Below are positions 8,808 through 17,737 of a stretch of 64,000 nt of DNA, one piece after another (the first letter of the stretch is position 1; the number at the start of each line of letters is the position of its first letter). Origin of the DNA: Phycisphaerales bacterium (GTDB lineage Bacteria > Planctomycetota > Phycisphaerae > Phycisphaerales > UBA1924). The position numbers and the translations under genes were made by a program. Where the stretch lies: contig JAJDDF010000011.1 of the NCBI GenBank assembly GCA_029260455.1, positions 62,001 through 126,000 on the forward strand, written 5' to 3'. The notes below the pieces were generated by a model. That model had not been told where the DNA came from and made no database searches. It was given only the letters and a program-made list of their open reading frames with translations.

Positions 8808-9923
8808 ATGTCCACGATGCAGATTGACCGTCTCCTCGACACCGTGATCAAGCTCGGCGCGTCGGACTTGCACCTCACTGTGGGTCGAAAGCCCACCCTG
8901 CGTCTGCATGGCGGGTTGAAAAACCTCGATACCAAGGTGCTCGAATCCGACGACATGGTCACGCTCATGAAGGCGATCACCTCTGAGCGCTCTCAGCAGG
9001 AATTACAGGAAGTCGGTTCTACGGACTTTGGTTTTGCCTATGGCAAGGCAGCCCGTTTTCGCGTGTCGGTGTTTCGTCAGCGCGGCGACATTGCCATTGT
9101 CTGCCGGCTTATTCCCAACAGGCTTCTCACCTTTGAACAGATCGGATTACCGCAACAGGTGCTCGACCTGATTCGAAGGCCGCGTGGATTGTTTCTCGTC
9201 ACCGGCCCCACCGGATCGGGCAAGACAACCTCACTTGCGACGATGATCGACTACGTGAACATGAGTTTCGAGCGCCACATTATCACGATGGAAGATCCCA
9301 TCGAGTACTACCACTACCACAAGAAATCGATTGTGAATCAGCGTGAGGTGGGGTCAGATGTGCCGAGCTTTTCCGAGGCTCTTCGCCGTGCCCTTCGTGA
9401 AGACCCCGATGTGATTCTTGTCGGTGAAATGCGTGACCTTGAAACAATCGAGGCAGCGATTCGTGCTGCCGAAACGGGTCACCTTGTGTTCGGCACCCTC
9501 CACACCACCGGGGCCGCCAAGACCATCGACCGTATTGTCGATGCCTTCCCGGTCACCCAGCAGAACCAGATCCGGGTACAGATTTCAACGACACTCATCT
9601 GCGTGTTGTCACAGGTGCTGCTCGCCCGGGTGGATACCTCGGGCATGGTCGCCGCCTACGAGATGCTGGTCTGCACCCCGGCGATTTCCAACCTCATCCG
9701 AGACAACAAGAGCTTCCGTATTGATTCTGCCATCCAGACCGGCAAGAAATTCGGCATGCAGCTCCTTGATGAGCACCTGTGGTCCCTCTATTCCAAGGGC
9801 ATGATCGCAGCGGATGAGATGGTGGATAAGTCCAAGAACCCGGGTGATCTCACAGATCGAGTCCACAAGCTGGGCCGCACGGTTGGTCGTTCAGAGCTTG
9901 ATGTCGAAGATGTTGAAGAATAG
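8808..9923 (+). CDS. pilT: PilT-type retraction ATPase
   Basis: PilT powers pilus retraction in type IV pilus systems. The 371-residue length is typical. Motifs are Walker A GPTGSGKT (133-140), MEDPIEYYH, Walker B ILVGEMRD and the PilT-specific AIRAAETGHLVFGTLHT. The C-terminal YEMLVCTPAISNLIRDNK matches the PilT AIRNLIRE-type region but is altered. The start has an upstream TTTGGAGA ribosome site. Its place between two GspE/PilB genes, in a locus with GspG-K-like pseudopilins, is notable because canonical type II secretion systems have no PilT. Confidence 0.93.
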   Translation: MSTMQIDRLLDTVIKLGASDLHLTVGRKPTLRLHGGLKNLDTKVLESDDMVTLMKAITSERSQQELQEVGSTDFGFAYGKAARFRVSVFRQRGDIAIVCRLIPNRLLTFEQIGLPQQVLDLIRRPRGLFLVTGPTGSGKTTSLATMIDYVNMSFERHIITMEDPIEYYHYHKKSIVNQREVGSDVPSFSEALRRALREDPDVILVGEMRDLETIEAAIRAAETGHLVFGTLHTTGAAKTIDRIVDAFPVTQQNQIRVQISTTLICVLSQVLLARVDTSGMVAAYEMLVCTPAISNLIRDNKSFRIDSAIQTGKKFGMQLLDEHLWSLYSKGMIAADEMVDKSKNPGDLTDRVHKLGRTVGRSELDVEDVEE

Positions 9924-10140
9924 ATATGCCCCCAAATTGGCCAAGAATCGGCTTTTGTTTGTATTTTTATACAAGAGTCGTAACATATAGTTGATGTCTA
10001 GCAAGTTGAGGCGATCATACGAACGCATACATATTCACGTGTCGCATCGTGTTATTGTCCATGAGATGATGAAATAGTTCATCCAGATTGCATCAAATGT
10101 CCGGATAGTGTTTTCGTGGGATGATCCACAGGAGGGCGCC
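9924..10140 (+). promoter_or_regulatory. AT-rich intergenic gap, probable promoter region of second GspE operon
   Basis: This 217-bp gap is clearly richer in A+T than its surroundings, including a stretch of T and A around 9955-9990. It interrupts an otherwise tightly packed locus. A T-rich run follows a weak GCC/GGC inverted repeat near 9940-9960 and could be a poor terminator for pilT. A promoter for the downstream gspE2-gspK operon is likely here, but I cannot assign -10 and -35 boxes with confidence. The gap ends in AGGAGG at 10130-10135, which sets the GTG start at 10141. Confidence 0.35.
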
Positions 10141-11898
10141 GTGGCTGCCGTACCCGTATCGGAACTGAAGAAGCGCAAGATGGGTCGCATCCTGACCAAA
10201 CTGGGGAAGGTGACGCGCGAGCAGGTGCATAGTGCGCTGGAGAAGCAGCGGGCATCTGATTCCAAAGAGCGTCGGCCCATAGGCGAAGTACTGATCGAAA
10301 TGGGATTGATCACCGAGGCGGATGTGCAGGTGGCACTTGCAGGTCAGGCCGGGTTTGAGTTCATAGATATTGACGCTCTGACGATCGACGATGAAACATT
10401 GGCCGCGATTCCGCCTGAGACCGCAATGGCGTACCAAGTGGTGCCGGTTGAATATTCCAAACAGGGGCGCAAGCTCAAGGTGGTCATGAAGAGCCCGGAC
10501 AATTTTCGGGCGGTGGATGACCTGCGCCTTTTGATGGGGTTCAAAGTTGAGGCATTCTGTGCATCACCTGAGCAGGTCGAGGCGTGCTTGCAGAAGCATT
10601 ACGCCCAGGCGCATTCGTCGATCGCGGATGTGGTGGGGGAGATGGGTTCCGATCAGGGGCTTGCGGATCTGTCCAATCGTTCCGGCGCTGGTGCATCAAT
10701 TGATCTCGAAGCAGTGCTTGAAGCATCAGAGGACAATAAGGTTGTCAAGTTGATGAACCTTGTGCTGTTGCAGGCGATTAAAGACCACGCATCCGATGTT
10801 CACTTCGAGCCATTCGAAGAAGAATTCAAGATGCGGTATCGCATCGACGGCGTGTTGTACGAGATGGTCCCGCCGCCCAAGTATCTCGGGCCCGCGATCA
10901 TTTCGCGCATCAAGGTGATGGCGAATCTTGATATTGCTGAGCGCAGGTTGCCTCAGGATGGTCGCATCGAGTTGCAGGTTGCGGGTAATCCGATTGACTT
11001 GCGCGTAAATATTTTACCAACAATGCATGGCGAGTCGGCAGTGATGCGTGTGCTTGACCGCTCGAATGTTGAATTGAGTCTCGACCGCGTGGGATTGCGC
11101 GAAGACGAGTATGAGATGGTCAAAACACTCGTGGGCAAGCCGAACGGCATTCTCATCGTCACGGGCCCCACTGGTTCAGGCAAGACGACGACGCTGTACG
11201 CGGCGCTGCAGCATCTCAATGATGTTGACACGAAAATTTTGACCGCTGAAGATCCGGTTGAATACGACATTGATGGTCTGTGTCAGTGTCAGATCAATAC
11301 CGAAGTTGGCATGACGTTCGCGTCGAGCTTGCGCTCGTTTCTGCGTCAGGATCCTGACATCATTCTGGTCGGTGAAATTCGCGACCTTGAAACTGCACAA
11401 ATTGCGGTGCAGGCCTCGTTGACCGGTCACTTGGTGTTCACAACGTTGCACACGAACGATGCGCCGAGCTCGATCGTGCGGCTTCTTGACCTTGGCCTTG
11501 AAAGCTTCCTGCTCACTGCAACACTTGAAGCGATCGTTGCACAGCGATTGGCCCGCAAAATTGATCAGTCGGCCAAGGAGGCGTACACGCCTTCAGAAGA
11601 GCAGCTTATGGAACTTGGGCTGCGCTCGGACGATGTGCAGGGGCGGAAGTTTTTCAGAGGCAAAGGTACAGAAACTAATCACGGTTCCGGATATCGCGGG
11701 CGCATGGCGCTCTTTGAGATCATGGTCATGGATGACGGGTTGCGCGATCTGGTGATGAGTGAAGCAAGCACCGCAGTGTTGCGCGAAGAATCCCGGCGTC
11801 GCGGCATGCGGACGTTGCGTGAATCGGGGTTGATGGCAATCTACGACGGGTTGACCACGATCGATGAAGTAGTGCGTGAAACAGTGCTGGACTCCTGA
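10141..11898 (+). CDS. gspE: GspE/PilB-family assembly ATPase, copy 2
   Basis: This is a second full-length assembly ATPase (585 residues) with an N-terminal MshEN-type domain (MGRILTKLGKVTREQ) and a RecA-like core: Walker A GPTGSGKT (342-349), LTAEDPVEYD, Walker B ILVGEIRD and TGHLVFTTLHT. Like copy 1 it lacks any CxxC, so no zinc tetracysteine module. The start is GTG 10141 because AGGAGG lies 5 bp upstream; the open frame extends to a GTG at 10108 with no such site. The gene lies 11 bp before gspF and heads the pseudopilin operon, so it is the likelier dedicated partner of GspF. Confidence 0.9.
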   Translation: MAAVPVSELKKRKMGRILTKLGKVTREQVHSALEKQRASDSKERRPIGEVLIEMGLITEADVQVALAGQAGFEFIDIDALTIDDETLAAIPPETAMAYQVVPVEYSKQGRKLKVVMKSPDNFRAVDDLRLLMGFKVEAFCASPEQVEACLQKHYAQAHSSIADVVGEMGSDQGLADLSNRSGAGASIDLEAVLEASEDNKVVKLMNLVLLQAIKDHASDVHFEPFEEEFKMRYRIDGVLYEMVPPPKYLGPAIISRIKVMANLDIAERRLPQDGRIELQVAGNPIDLRVNILPTMHGESAVMRVLDRSNVELSLDRVGLREDEYEMVKTLVGKPNGILIVTGPTGSGKTTTLYAALQHLNDVDTKILTAEDPVEYDIDGLCQCQINTEVGMTFASSLRSFLRQDPDIILVGEIRDLETAQIAVQASLTGHLVFTTLHTNDAPSSIVRLLDLGLESFLLTATLEAIVAQRLARKIDQSAKEAYTPSEEQLMELGLRSDDVQGRKFFRGKGTETNHGSGYRGRMALFEIMVMDDGLRDLVMSEASTAVLREESRRRGMRTLRESGLMAIYDGLTTIDEVVRETVLDS

Positions 11899-11909
11899 GG
11901 AGACGACGA

Positions 11910-13205
11910 ATGCCTTCCTTTACATATCAAGCGCTTGACAAGTCGGGCAAACAGACCAAAGGCACGATTGACGCTGCTTCAAGTGAGGAAGCGATTCAGC
12001 GCATCAAGCTGCAGGGGTTCTTCCCAACGTCTGTGCGCGAACAGAAGGTCAAGAAGTCCGGGGCAGACAAAGGTGATGGCGACGAGGTGAAGACCTCGAA
12101 GAAAAAGAAGAAGGGCGGGGGCGGCATCACCCTCCCCTTCGTCGGCGTCAAGACGAAGTATCTGACCACCTTCACGCGCCAGCTTTCCACGCTTCAGGAC
12201 GCGGGGTTGCCGCTTTTGCGTTCATTACAAATTCTTGAACAACAACAAAAACCGGGTTTACTCAAGGGCATTTTGCTTGGTGTCGTGGAGGATGTCGAAG
12301 GCGGCGCGTCATTGTCTGAAGCGATGGCAAAGCACCCCCGCGCCTTCAATATCCTCTATTCCAAGATGGTCGCCGCGGGCGAAGTCGGCGGCGTGCTCGA
12401 TGTCATTCTCCAGCGGCTTGCAGAGTTCATGGAGAAGGCCCAGCGGCTGAAACGAAAAGTCATCGGCGCGATGTTCTATCCCATTGCTGTGATCGGTGTT
12501 GCCATTGTCATCGTGACGCTCATCATGTATTTCATTATTCCGAAGTTCCAGGACATCTTTGCAGACTTCGGCGTGGCATTGCCTGCGCTGACGATGTTCC
12601 TTGTTCGCGCCAGTTCGTGGGTTGCAGGTAATGATCCGGGGCAGAGAGTGCCGGGCATCATTATCATTGTTGTCGCAATGCCTGGGGTCATCATTGGGTT
12701 CAAGCTTGCGCGCATGACCAAGTTTGGCAAGGCACTATTCGACATTCTGTTTCTATATATGCCAGTTGTAGGCACGTTGATTCGCAAGACAGTGGTGGCC
12801 CGCTTCACTCGAACACTCGGCACGCTCATCTCGGCGGGTGTACCGATTCTTGAAGCCATTACGATTACCAAAGAAACATGCGGCAACTATGTCTTTGAGA
12901 AAGCACTTGGCAAGGTGCATGATTCAATCCGCGAAGGCGAATCTTTCGTCGGACCTCTGCGCGAAGCAAAGGTGTGCGATGCGCTGGTCGTGAACATGAT
13001 CGACGTCGGTGAGGAGACCGGCGACATGGACACGATGCTCCTGAAAATCGCAGACAACTATGACGAAGAGGTTGACACGGCAGTTGCGGCCCTCGTGTCA
13101 CTCCTTGAACCGATTCTCGTGATCGTGTTGGGCGGCATCGTCGGCACGATTGTGGTTGCCATGTTCATGCCGCTCGTGGCGATGATTGAAGGGTTGCAAG
13201 GATGA
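11910..13205 (+). CDS. gspF: GspF/PilC inner-membrane platform protein
   Basis: GspF/PilC is the polytopic inner-membrane protein that couples the assembly ATPase to pseudopilin polymerisation. The N-terminus (FTYQALDKSGKQTKGTIDA) is typical. It is followed by a long charged linker containing a Lys run (residues 55-72), then two T2SSF helical domains, each beginning with a FTRQLSTLQDAGLPLLRSL-type segment, and about three membrane helices. Length 431 is near the family norm of about 400 plus the linker. GAGGAG lies just before the ATG. Its stop overlaps the first pseudopilin start by 4 bp (ATGA). Confidence 0.93.
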   Translation: MPSFTYQALDKSGKQTKGTIDAASSEEAIQRIKLQGFFPTSVREQKVKKSGADKGDGDEVKTSKKKKKGGGGITLPFVGVKTKYLTTFTRQLSTLQDAGLPLLRSLQILEQQQKPGLLKGILLGVVEDVEGGASLSEAMAKHPRAFNILYSKMVAAGEVGGVLDVILQRLAEFMEKAQRLKRKVIGAMFYPIAVIGVAIVIVTLIMYFIIPKFQDIFADFGVALPALTMFLVRASSWVAGNDPGQRVPGIIIIVVAMPGVIIGFKLARMTKFGKALFDILFLYMPVVGTLIRKTVVARFTRTLGTLISAGVPILEAITITKETCGNYVFEKALGKVHDSIREGESFVGPLREAKVCDALVVNMIDVGEETGDMDTMLLKIADNYDEEVDTAVAALVSLLEPILVIVLGGIVGTIVVAMFMPLVAMIEGLQG

Positions 13206-14326
13206 TCTCGGGCCAGATCACAATTCGTAATCGTTCGGATGCCCACCGGGGATTCACCCTGATCGAATTGCTTACGGTGGTTGGCATCATTGCCATTTTA
13301 GTGTCGGTGTTGGCTGTTGGGGTGAGCCGCGGTTTCGGTACTGCTCGTGATGCGAGTACGCAGTCGCTGCTCAATTCGATCGGCATGGGCATTGAAGCAT
13401 TCAAGACCGACCTTGGTTCGGCACCGCCACTTGTGGTGCCGCACTTACTCGGGGCAGGTCGTCAGGAACTTGTGACACCCGAGAGCTTCCAGGCATCGGG
13501 CCTCAGCACGGAAGCCAATGTCGGGGAAGTGCTTGCGCGCCCGGATGTGCGCTATCACAGTGAGTTCACCATCGCAGCGTACCTGCTCGGAGTTGGCGAT
13601 TTCAACAATGATGACAATTTGGGATTGAATACCGCTGCAGTTGCTGGTGATCTGGACTTTCTTGATGATGGTGTTGCGGGGCAAGGCATCAAATCGCCCG
13701 GGCGCTCGCGCGCATGGAAAAATCCTGACACCCTCACCGGCGCTATTGGGCACAATCCACCGCTTTCCGGGCGCACGTTTGGGCCGTACATCGACGGCGT
13801 GTCATTGGGTGGTGATGGCACAAAACAATCTAGGATTCTGGAACTTGATGAAGAGCTCGGGATGTACCGCATTCTTGATGCGTGGGACAATCCGATTCGG
13901 TATTACAAGGGTTGGCCGGTTGTTGGTGATGCAGACAGCTTCGAGCCGCGTCAGCCCACTGTGGAACACATTCCAATGCCATTGCGGACGTGGGCGTCTG
14001 CGGGTCTGGAACTTGAGCTGGGCGACGGTGGAGTTGATCCGAACCCGAGCAGCAATGTCGAAGTGCTCGGGGAGACGCGCGCCATGTTGATGGCGGACTA
14101 CGCGCTGGTGAGTTCCGGTGGCAATGCTTCCGAATGGACCATGCGCAATGACTATGCGCCGGGCAGTCCAACCGAGCCCGTGTCGCCCTTTGGAGATTTG
14201 CTTTCGGCTTTAGGCACCGAAGTTCCTTTTGTGATGAAAGATTCAATTGATCTTGTGCTGATTCCAGAAGCCTACAAGGAAACTCTTGAGCGCATGCTTG
14301 AAAGCAATCTGAGGTACACGCCATGA
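13202..14326 (+). CDS. GspG-like class III prepilin, large
   Basis: The N-terminus carries a prepilin peptidase site with Gly at -1 and Glu at +5 (HRG/FTLIELLTVVG), followed by one hydrophobic helix. The next region (AFKTDLGSAPP) resembles GspG, the major pseudopilin. At 374 residues it is more than twice the length of a usual GspG (about 140), with an extra C-terminal domain rich in Gly, Pro and acidic residues. The segment RILDAWDNPIRYY recalls the DPWGNPYxY motif of GspG proteins. It overlaps gspF and the next prepilin by ATGA at both ends, so stoichiometry is probably set by coupled translation. Confidence 0.8.
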   Translation: MISGQITIRNRSDAHRGFTLIELLTVVGIIAILVSVLAVGVSRGFGTARDASTQSLLNSIGMGIEAFKTDLGSAPPLVVPHLLGAGRQELVTPESFQASGLSTEANVGEVLARPDVRYHSEFTIAAYLLGVGDFNNDDNLGLNTAAVAGDLDFLDDGVAGQGIKSPGRSRAWKNPDTLTGAIGHNPPLSGRTFGPYIDGVSLGGDGTKQSRILELDEELGMYRILDAWDNPIRYYKGWPVVGDADSFEPRQPTVEHIPMPLRTWASAGLELELGDGGVDPNPSSNVEVLGETRAMLMADYALVSSGGNASEWTMRNDYAPGSPTEPVSPFGDLLSALGTEVPFVMKDSIDLVLIPEAYKETLERMLESNLRYTP

Positions 14327-15093
14327 TTACGCATCAATACATCACACAGCGAAGGTTTCATCAACACGGTTTCACACTTGTTGAGATGCTCGTGGTGGTA
14401 TCGGTGATTATCATTCTGATGGGCCTTGTCATCACGGTGGGTGTGCGTGTTGTTGGCGGGCAGAAGGAATCGCAGACAACGGGTGTATTGCGCACGCTTG
14501 ACCGTTCCCTAGAGGAATATTATACCGATGCGGAGGCCTTCCCAAAGTTTTCTTTGCAGGCCTATCGCAATATCCAGGGACCGAAAATCGTAGCTCCGAT
14601 TGCTCTGGAACAATATGTAAACACAAACATACGCACGTTTGGTGAGGGTGATGATAATCGGAAGTATCCGGCGCGCCCGACAGTGGCCGTCTTTCTTGAG
14701 CAGGTGCGCGGCTTTGGTTCGGTCGATCAGATCATCGAATCGCTGCCGAACCAGTTCATTCGCTCGATGCAGCGCCCGCTTGAGGCGCATGAGCAGGATG
14801 GGGGGTATCTGCGCGTTGCCGATGCATGGGACAATGAGATTTTCTTCATTCATCCAGACAATGCCTTGGCGCAGGAATTGTATGGCAGATGCACCAACAG
14901 GCGGCCCTATTTTCTTTCAAGTGGACAGGATGAGGCGTTTGGTTTCACTGTCGAGCTACCACAAGGTGCCATTGATGTAGAAACGTACAACAAAAATGTT
15001 CTCGAGCAGCTTGATGACAATTTAGCAAGCACGCCCATCGGGCCTGCGAATCGCACGTCAGCATTCTTTGATGCGTACCGGATCGAGCTATGA
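14323..15093 (+). CDS. GspG-like class III prepilin, second copy
   Basis: The prepilin peptidase site is QHG/FTLVEMLVVVS with Gly at -1 and Glu at +5. A hydrophobic helix and LRTLDRSLEEYYTDAEAFP follow, close to the GspG pattern of a helical spine ending near a Tyr-rich, Pro-containing loop. RVADAWDNEIFF again resembles the GspG DxWxN motif. The length is 256 residues. It is shorter than the preceding paralogue and may be the more abundant subunit, but this cannot be told from the sequence. It starts and ends in 4-bp overlaps with its neighbours. Confidence 0.8.
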   Translation: MITHQYITQRRFHQHGFTLVEMLVVVSVIIILMGLVITVGVRVVGGQKESQTTGVLRTLDRSLEEYYTDAEAFPKFSLQAYRNIQGPKIVAPIALEQYVNTNIRTFGEGDDNRKYPARPTVAVFLEQVRGFGSVDQIIESLPNQFIRSMQRPLEAHEQDGGYLRVADAWDNEIFFIHPDNALAQELYGRCTNRRPYFLSSGQDEAFGFTVELPQGAIDVETYNKNVLEQLDDNLASTPIGPANRTSAFFDAYRIEL

Positions 15094-16271
15094 CACAAAG
15101 GCGTTGCGCATCGCGTGAAATGATTTCCATGAAGCATGATGTTGCCATTTCGAACACCTGCCCCAAGCGACTGGCGCGAAGGGGAGCAGTGCGCTCAGTG
15201 CGCAGGACGCTAGCATTCACGATCCTCGAACTGCTCGTGGTGATCTCAATTATCGCACTTGGCACATCCCTTGTTGTGCCTGCGATTGGGCGCATCGTGG
15301 AATCTAACAATTATGCGTCGTCAATCAATATCGTCACGGGCGCACTCGGGAGCGCCCGGGCAGAAGCCATTCGCACGGGCCGGGGCACTGCGGTGGTGTT
15401 TCTCTTTGATATTGAAACGCAGGTCATGACCTTGCAGGTGTGCGAACAGCAGGGGCGTCAGTCCGGTTCGTTGACGTCCCGTTCGCTCCCAGCCAACACG
15501 CCGCGCGACTCCGTTTTTTGCCGGGCGCTTCGTCCGGTGATCGGCACTGTGCCCATCGAACTTCCCCGGGGGATCTGCGTGCTCGGGTTGTCATTCTCAC
15601 TTGCTCCAGAAGATGAACGAATTGAAGATGAAATACCCACCGCACACTGGTACGCCGGTGAGGTCATCGATGAAGGCAATGTCGACGAAACCGATCCCTG
15701 GATTTTCCCGCGCAATGATCTGCGCCTGTTTGTCGATGGCACACTTGATGAAATCTGGCAGGCTGTCCCAGCCAATGTCTCAGAAGCCGTGCGCCATGCC
15801 AACACCTTCATGATTCAATTTGATGAATCCGGTGCGATCAGCACCAATACTTCTGCGGGCGGTGTGTGGACAGAGAATGCGTTCCTCGAACTGATCGATG
15901 CGCCGATTCTCAAGAATAAGCCTAGTGAGGGTGCAAAGGATTTGCCATTCACCTTTGATCCGGAGTTTGCCTTGGAAGAGGGCAGTCCAGAAGATTACAC
16001 CCGCAATCCTGAAGTGGTGCTGCGCTCGGCGCATCAACTTGCCATTGTTGATCTGAACCGCTTGGGTCGCGAAGTCGGCATTCGTGAGCCGTGGCTTGTG
16101 CGCCACGCTGACGACACGCAAGCGCCCATGTCTTCCAAAGTCAATGCGCTTTTCACGAATGGCGATCCGGTGCAGCGCGTGCGCGATATCAGCGAATGGG
16201 TCGATCTCAACAGTGAAACCCTCAGTTTCAACCGATTTACTGGGCAGGTGCTCCGGAGGGCGCAACAGTGA
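15090..16271 (+). CDS. GspH-like minor class III prepilin
   Basis: The prepilin motif is TLA/FTILELLVVIS, with Ala rather than Gly before the cleavage point and Glu at +5. It lies about 45 residues from the ATG chosen here, which is unusually far in; internal ATGs at 15120 and 15129 would shorten the leader. The stretch ALGSARAEAIRTGRGTAVV fits the GspH/FimT family, where an AR.EAI segment follows the helix. Length 393 is about twice that of GspH (~190). ATG 15090 overlaps the previous stop by 4 bp, and the gene ends in a GTGA overlap with the next. Confidence 0.75.
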   Translation: MTQRRCASREMISMKHDVAISNTCPKRLARRGAVRSVRRTLAFTILELLVVISIIALGTSLVVPAIGRIVESNNYASSINIVTGALGSARAEAIRTGRGTAVVFLFDIETQVMTLQVCEQQGRQSGSLTSRSLPANTPRDSVFCRALRPVIGTVPIELPRGICVLGLSFSLAPEDERIEDEIPTAHWYAGEVIDEGNVDETDPWIFPRNDLRLFVDGTLDEIWQAVPANVSEAVRHANTFMIQFDESGAISTNTSAGGVWTENAFLELIDAPILKNKPSEGAKDLPFTFDPEFALEEGSPEDYTRNPEVVLRSAHQLAIVDLNRLGREVGIREPWLVRHADDTQAPMSSKVNALFTNGDPVQRVRDISEWVDLNSETLSFNRFTGQVLRRAQQ

Positions 16272-17737
16272 TACAACTTCGTACGACCAACCGGACAGCG
16301 CAGCGCAACGCGTTCACGCTCATCGAAGTGCTCATTGCGACATTTATTCTCGCGCTGGGTTCACTTGGCCTGATCGTATTGTTCGCAGGCGCCGCATCGC
16401 AACAGCAGCGCTCGGCGCAGCTTGATCAGTCGATATTCATCTCGAAAAACGCCGAAGCCATGATGGCGCGCCGCTTTGGTTCAATTGATATTGATAACAA
16501 CACACCAGCCCAAGATAAGCCGGAGCAGGGTGTGTGGCAGCGTCTTGAGGCCCGCCTGGCGCGCCCCAATTCCGGTATTGGCATGTTGAGTATCGATCCC
16601 GATGAAACCGGATTTATTCGCTTCATCGTTGAAGAGCCCAACGATGTGGTGCTGTTTCAGCGTGAGAACCCGCTTGACTTCACGAGTCAGACCCCAGTCA
16701 ACTTGGCTCCATTTTCAGAATTTGCAACCACCGGACACGAACGCGTGCGGCCCAGTTCCATGCGCATTCTTGTTACATATGCCCGCAACCCCGTGCCACC
16801 GGGTCCACCACCACCTCCTCCTGAAGAGTGGCGGTATGTGAACGATAATAGTCCTACAGTAGAGTTGGTGGGCCGGTATCCCCGAAATCTAAATGACGAA
16901 ATCGTCATATTTGGCAATGATGGCACGTTCGATGCGGACCCAGCCGAACAGTCTTTCTTCATCTTTGAGCAGGCCATGGAAGGAGATTCTGATTATCTCC
17001 CTTCTGGAAACAACCCTGAAGATCGATTCACGAGACCAAGACAGACCGATACATATCGGTTCGCCAAGGTAGACCCAGCGCTTGGCATCGTTGTCGATGA
17101 AATACGTCTGCTCGGCGGCTTTAAATATCTCAGCACCGATGTCATCTCACTGGCTGACCGCGTGATACATGTTCAAGATGATGGCTTTTCGTCGCCGCTT
17201 CCCGGCAGGCCCGCCGCAGCGTATGCACTGCTTTATCGAACAACCAGCGGTGCATCTTCGCAATTGGCGGTGTTCACCTATTCCATCTCGGGCGGCCGCG
17301 CGGGCGCATCGTATGAGGTCGATGAAACTCCCGATGTGCAGGTGAATAGTCCGGAGAATGTTCCGATCCTGCAGATCGAGGCTGAGCTGTTCTTCGACAA
17401 CACCACCTCAAGATATTACATCCAGCCGAAATTTGAGGAAGACAACTGGATCATGGAGCCCGGGCAGGTGCTGCTTGTGGCGGGCGAACAAGGGCAGGCG
17501 GGCGCCGACTTTGCAGTGCGCGTGCTTTCGCGGCGCGAAGTGGATGACATCCCGCGCGGCTATATCGATCGCGTGCCGCGCGCTGCGGGCGTGTCAATGC
17601 TGTCCTCTCATGTGAGTACGAACTCTGCAGACATCACGGTGTGGGGTATTCAGCCCATCGTTGACAACATCGACAACGGCGAGGGGGCCGTTCGCTGGCG
17701 TCTCAAACCTCAGGAAGTGCGGATTTTTCAACTGTGA
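16268..17737 (+). CDS. GspI-like minor class III prepilin
   Basis: The prepilin motif is RNA/FTLIEVLIATF, again with Ala at -1 and Glu at +5. FTLIEVLIA followed by ILALGSLGLIVLF is typical of GspI/PilV proteins. The 489-residue length is several times that of GspI (~125), with a large soluble domain and a proline run near residue 178 (PPGPPPPPPEEW). The start is a GTG overlapping the previous stop (GTGA), and the gene ends in the same way. In type II systems GspI forms the pilus-tip complex with GspJ and GspK, which are the next two genes here. Confidence 0.75.
   Translation: MIQLRTTNRTAQRNAFTLIEVLIATFILALGSLGLIVLFAGAASQQQRSAQLDQSIFISKNAEAMMARRFGSIDIDNNTPAQDKPEQGVWQRLEARLARPNSGIGMLSIDPDETGFIRFIVEEPNDVVLFQRENPLDFTSQTPVNLAPFSEFATTGHERVRPSSMRILVTYARNPVPPGPPPPPPEEWRYVNDNSPTVELVGRYPRNLNDEIVIFGNDGTFDADPAEQSFFIFEQAMEGDSDYLPSGNNPEDRFTRPRQTDTYRFAKVDPALGIVVDEIRLLGGFKYLSTDVISLADRVIHVQDDGFSSPLPGRPAAAYALLYRTTSGASSQLAVFTYSISGGRAGASYEVDETPDVQVNSPENVPILQIEAELFFDNTTSRYYIQPKFEEDNWIMEPGQVLLVAGEQGQAGADFAVRVLSRREVDDIPRGYIDRVPRAAGVSMLSSHVSTNSADITVWGIQPIVDNIDNGEGAVRWRLKPQEVRIFQL

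Noticed and set aside
9940-9985. Rho-independent terminator after pilT
   Set aside because: The GCC/GGC stem is only about 3-4 bp, too weak to call, even though a T-rich run follows.
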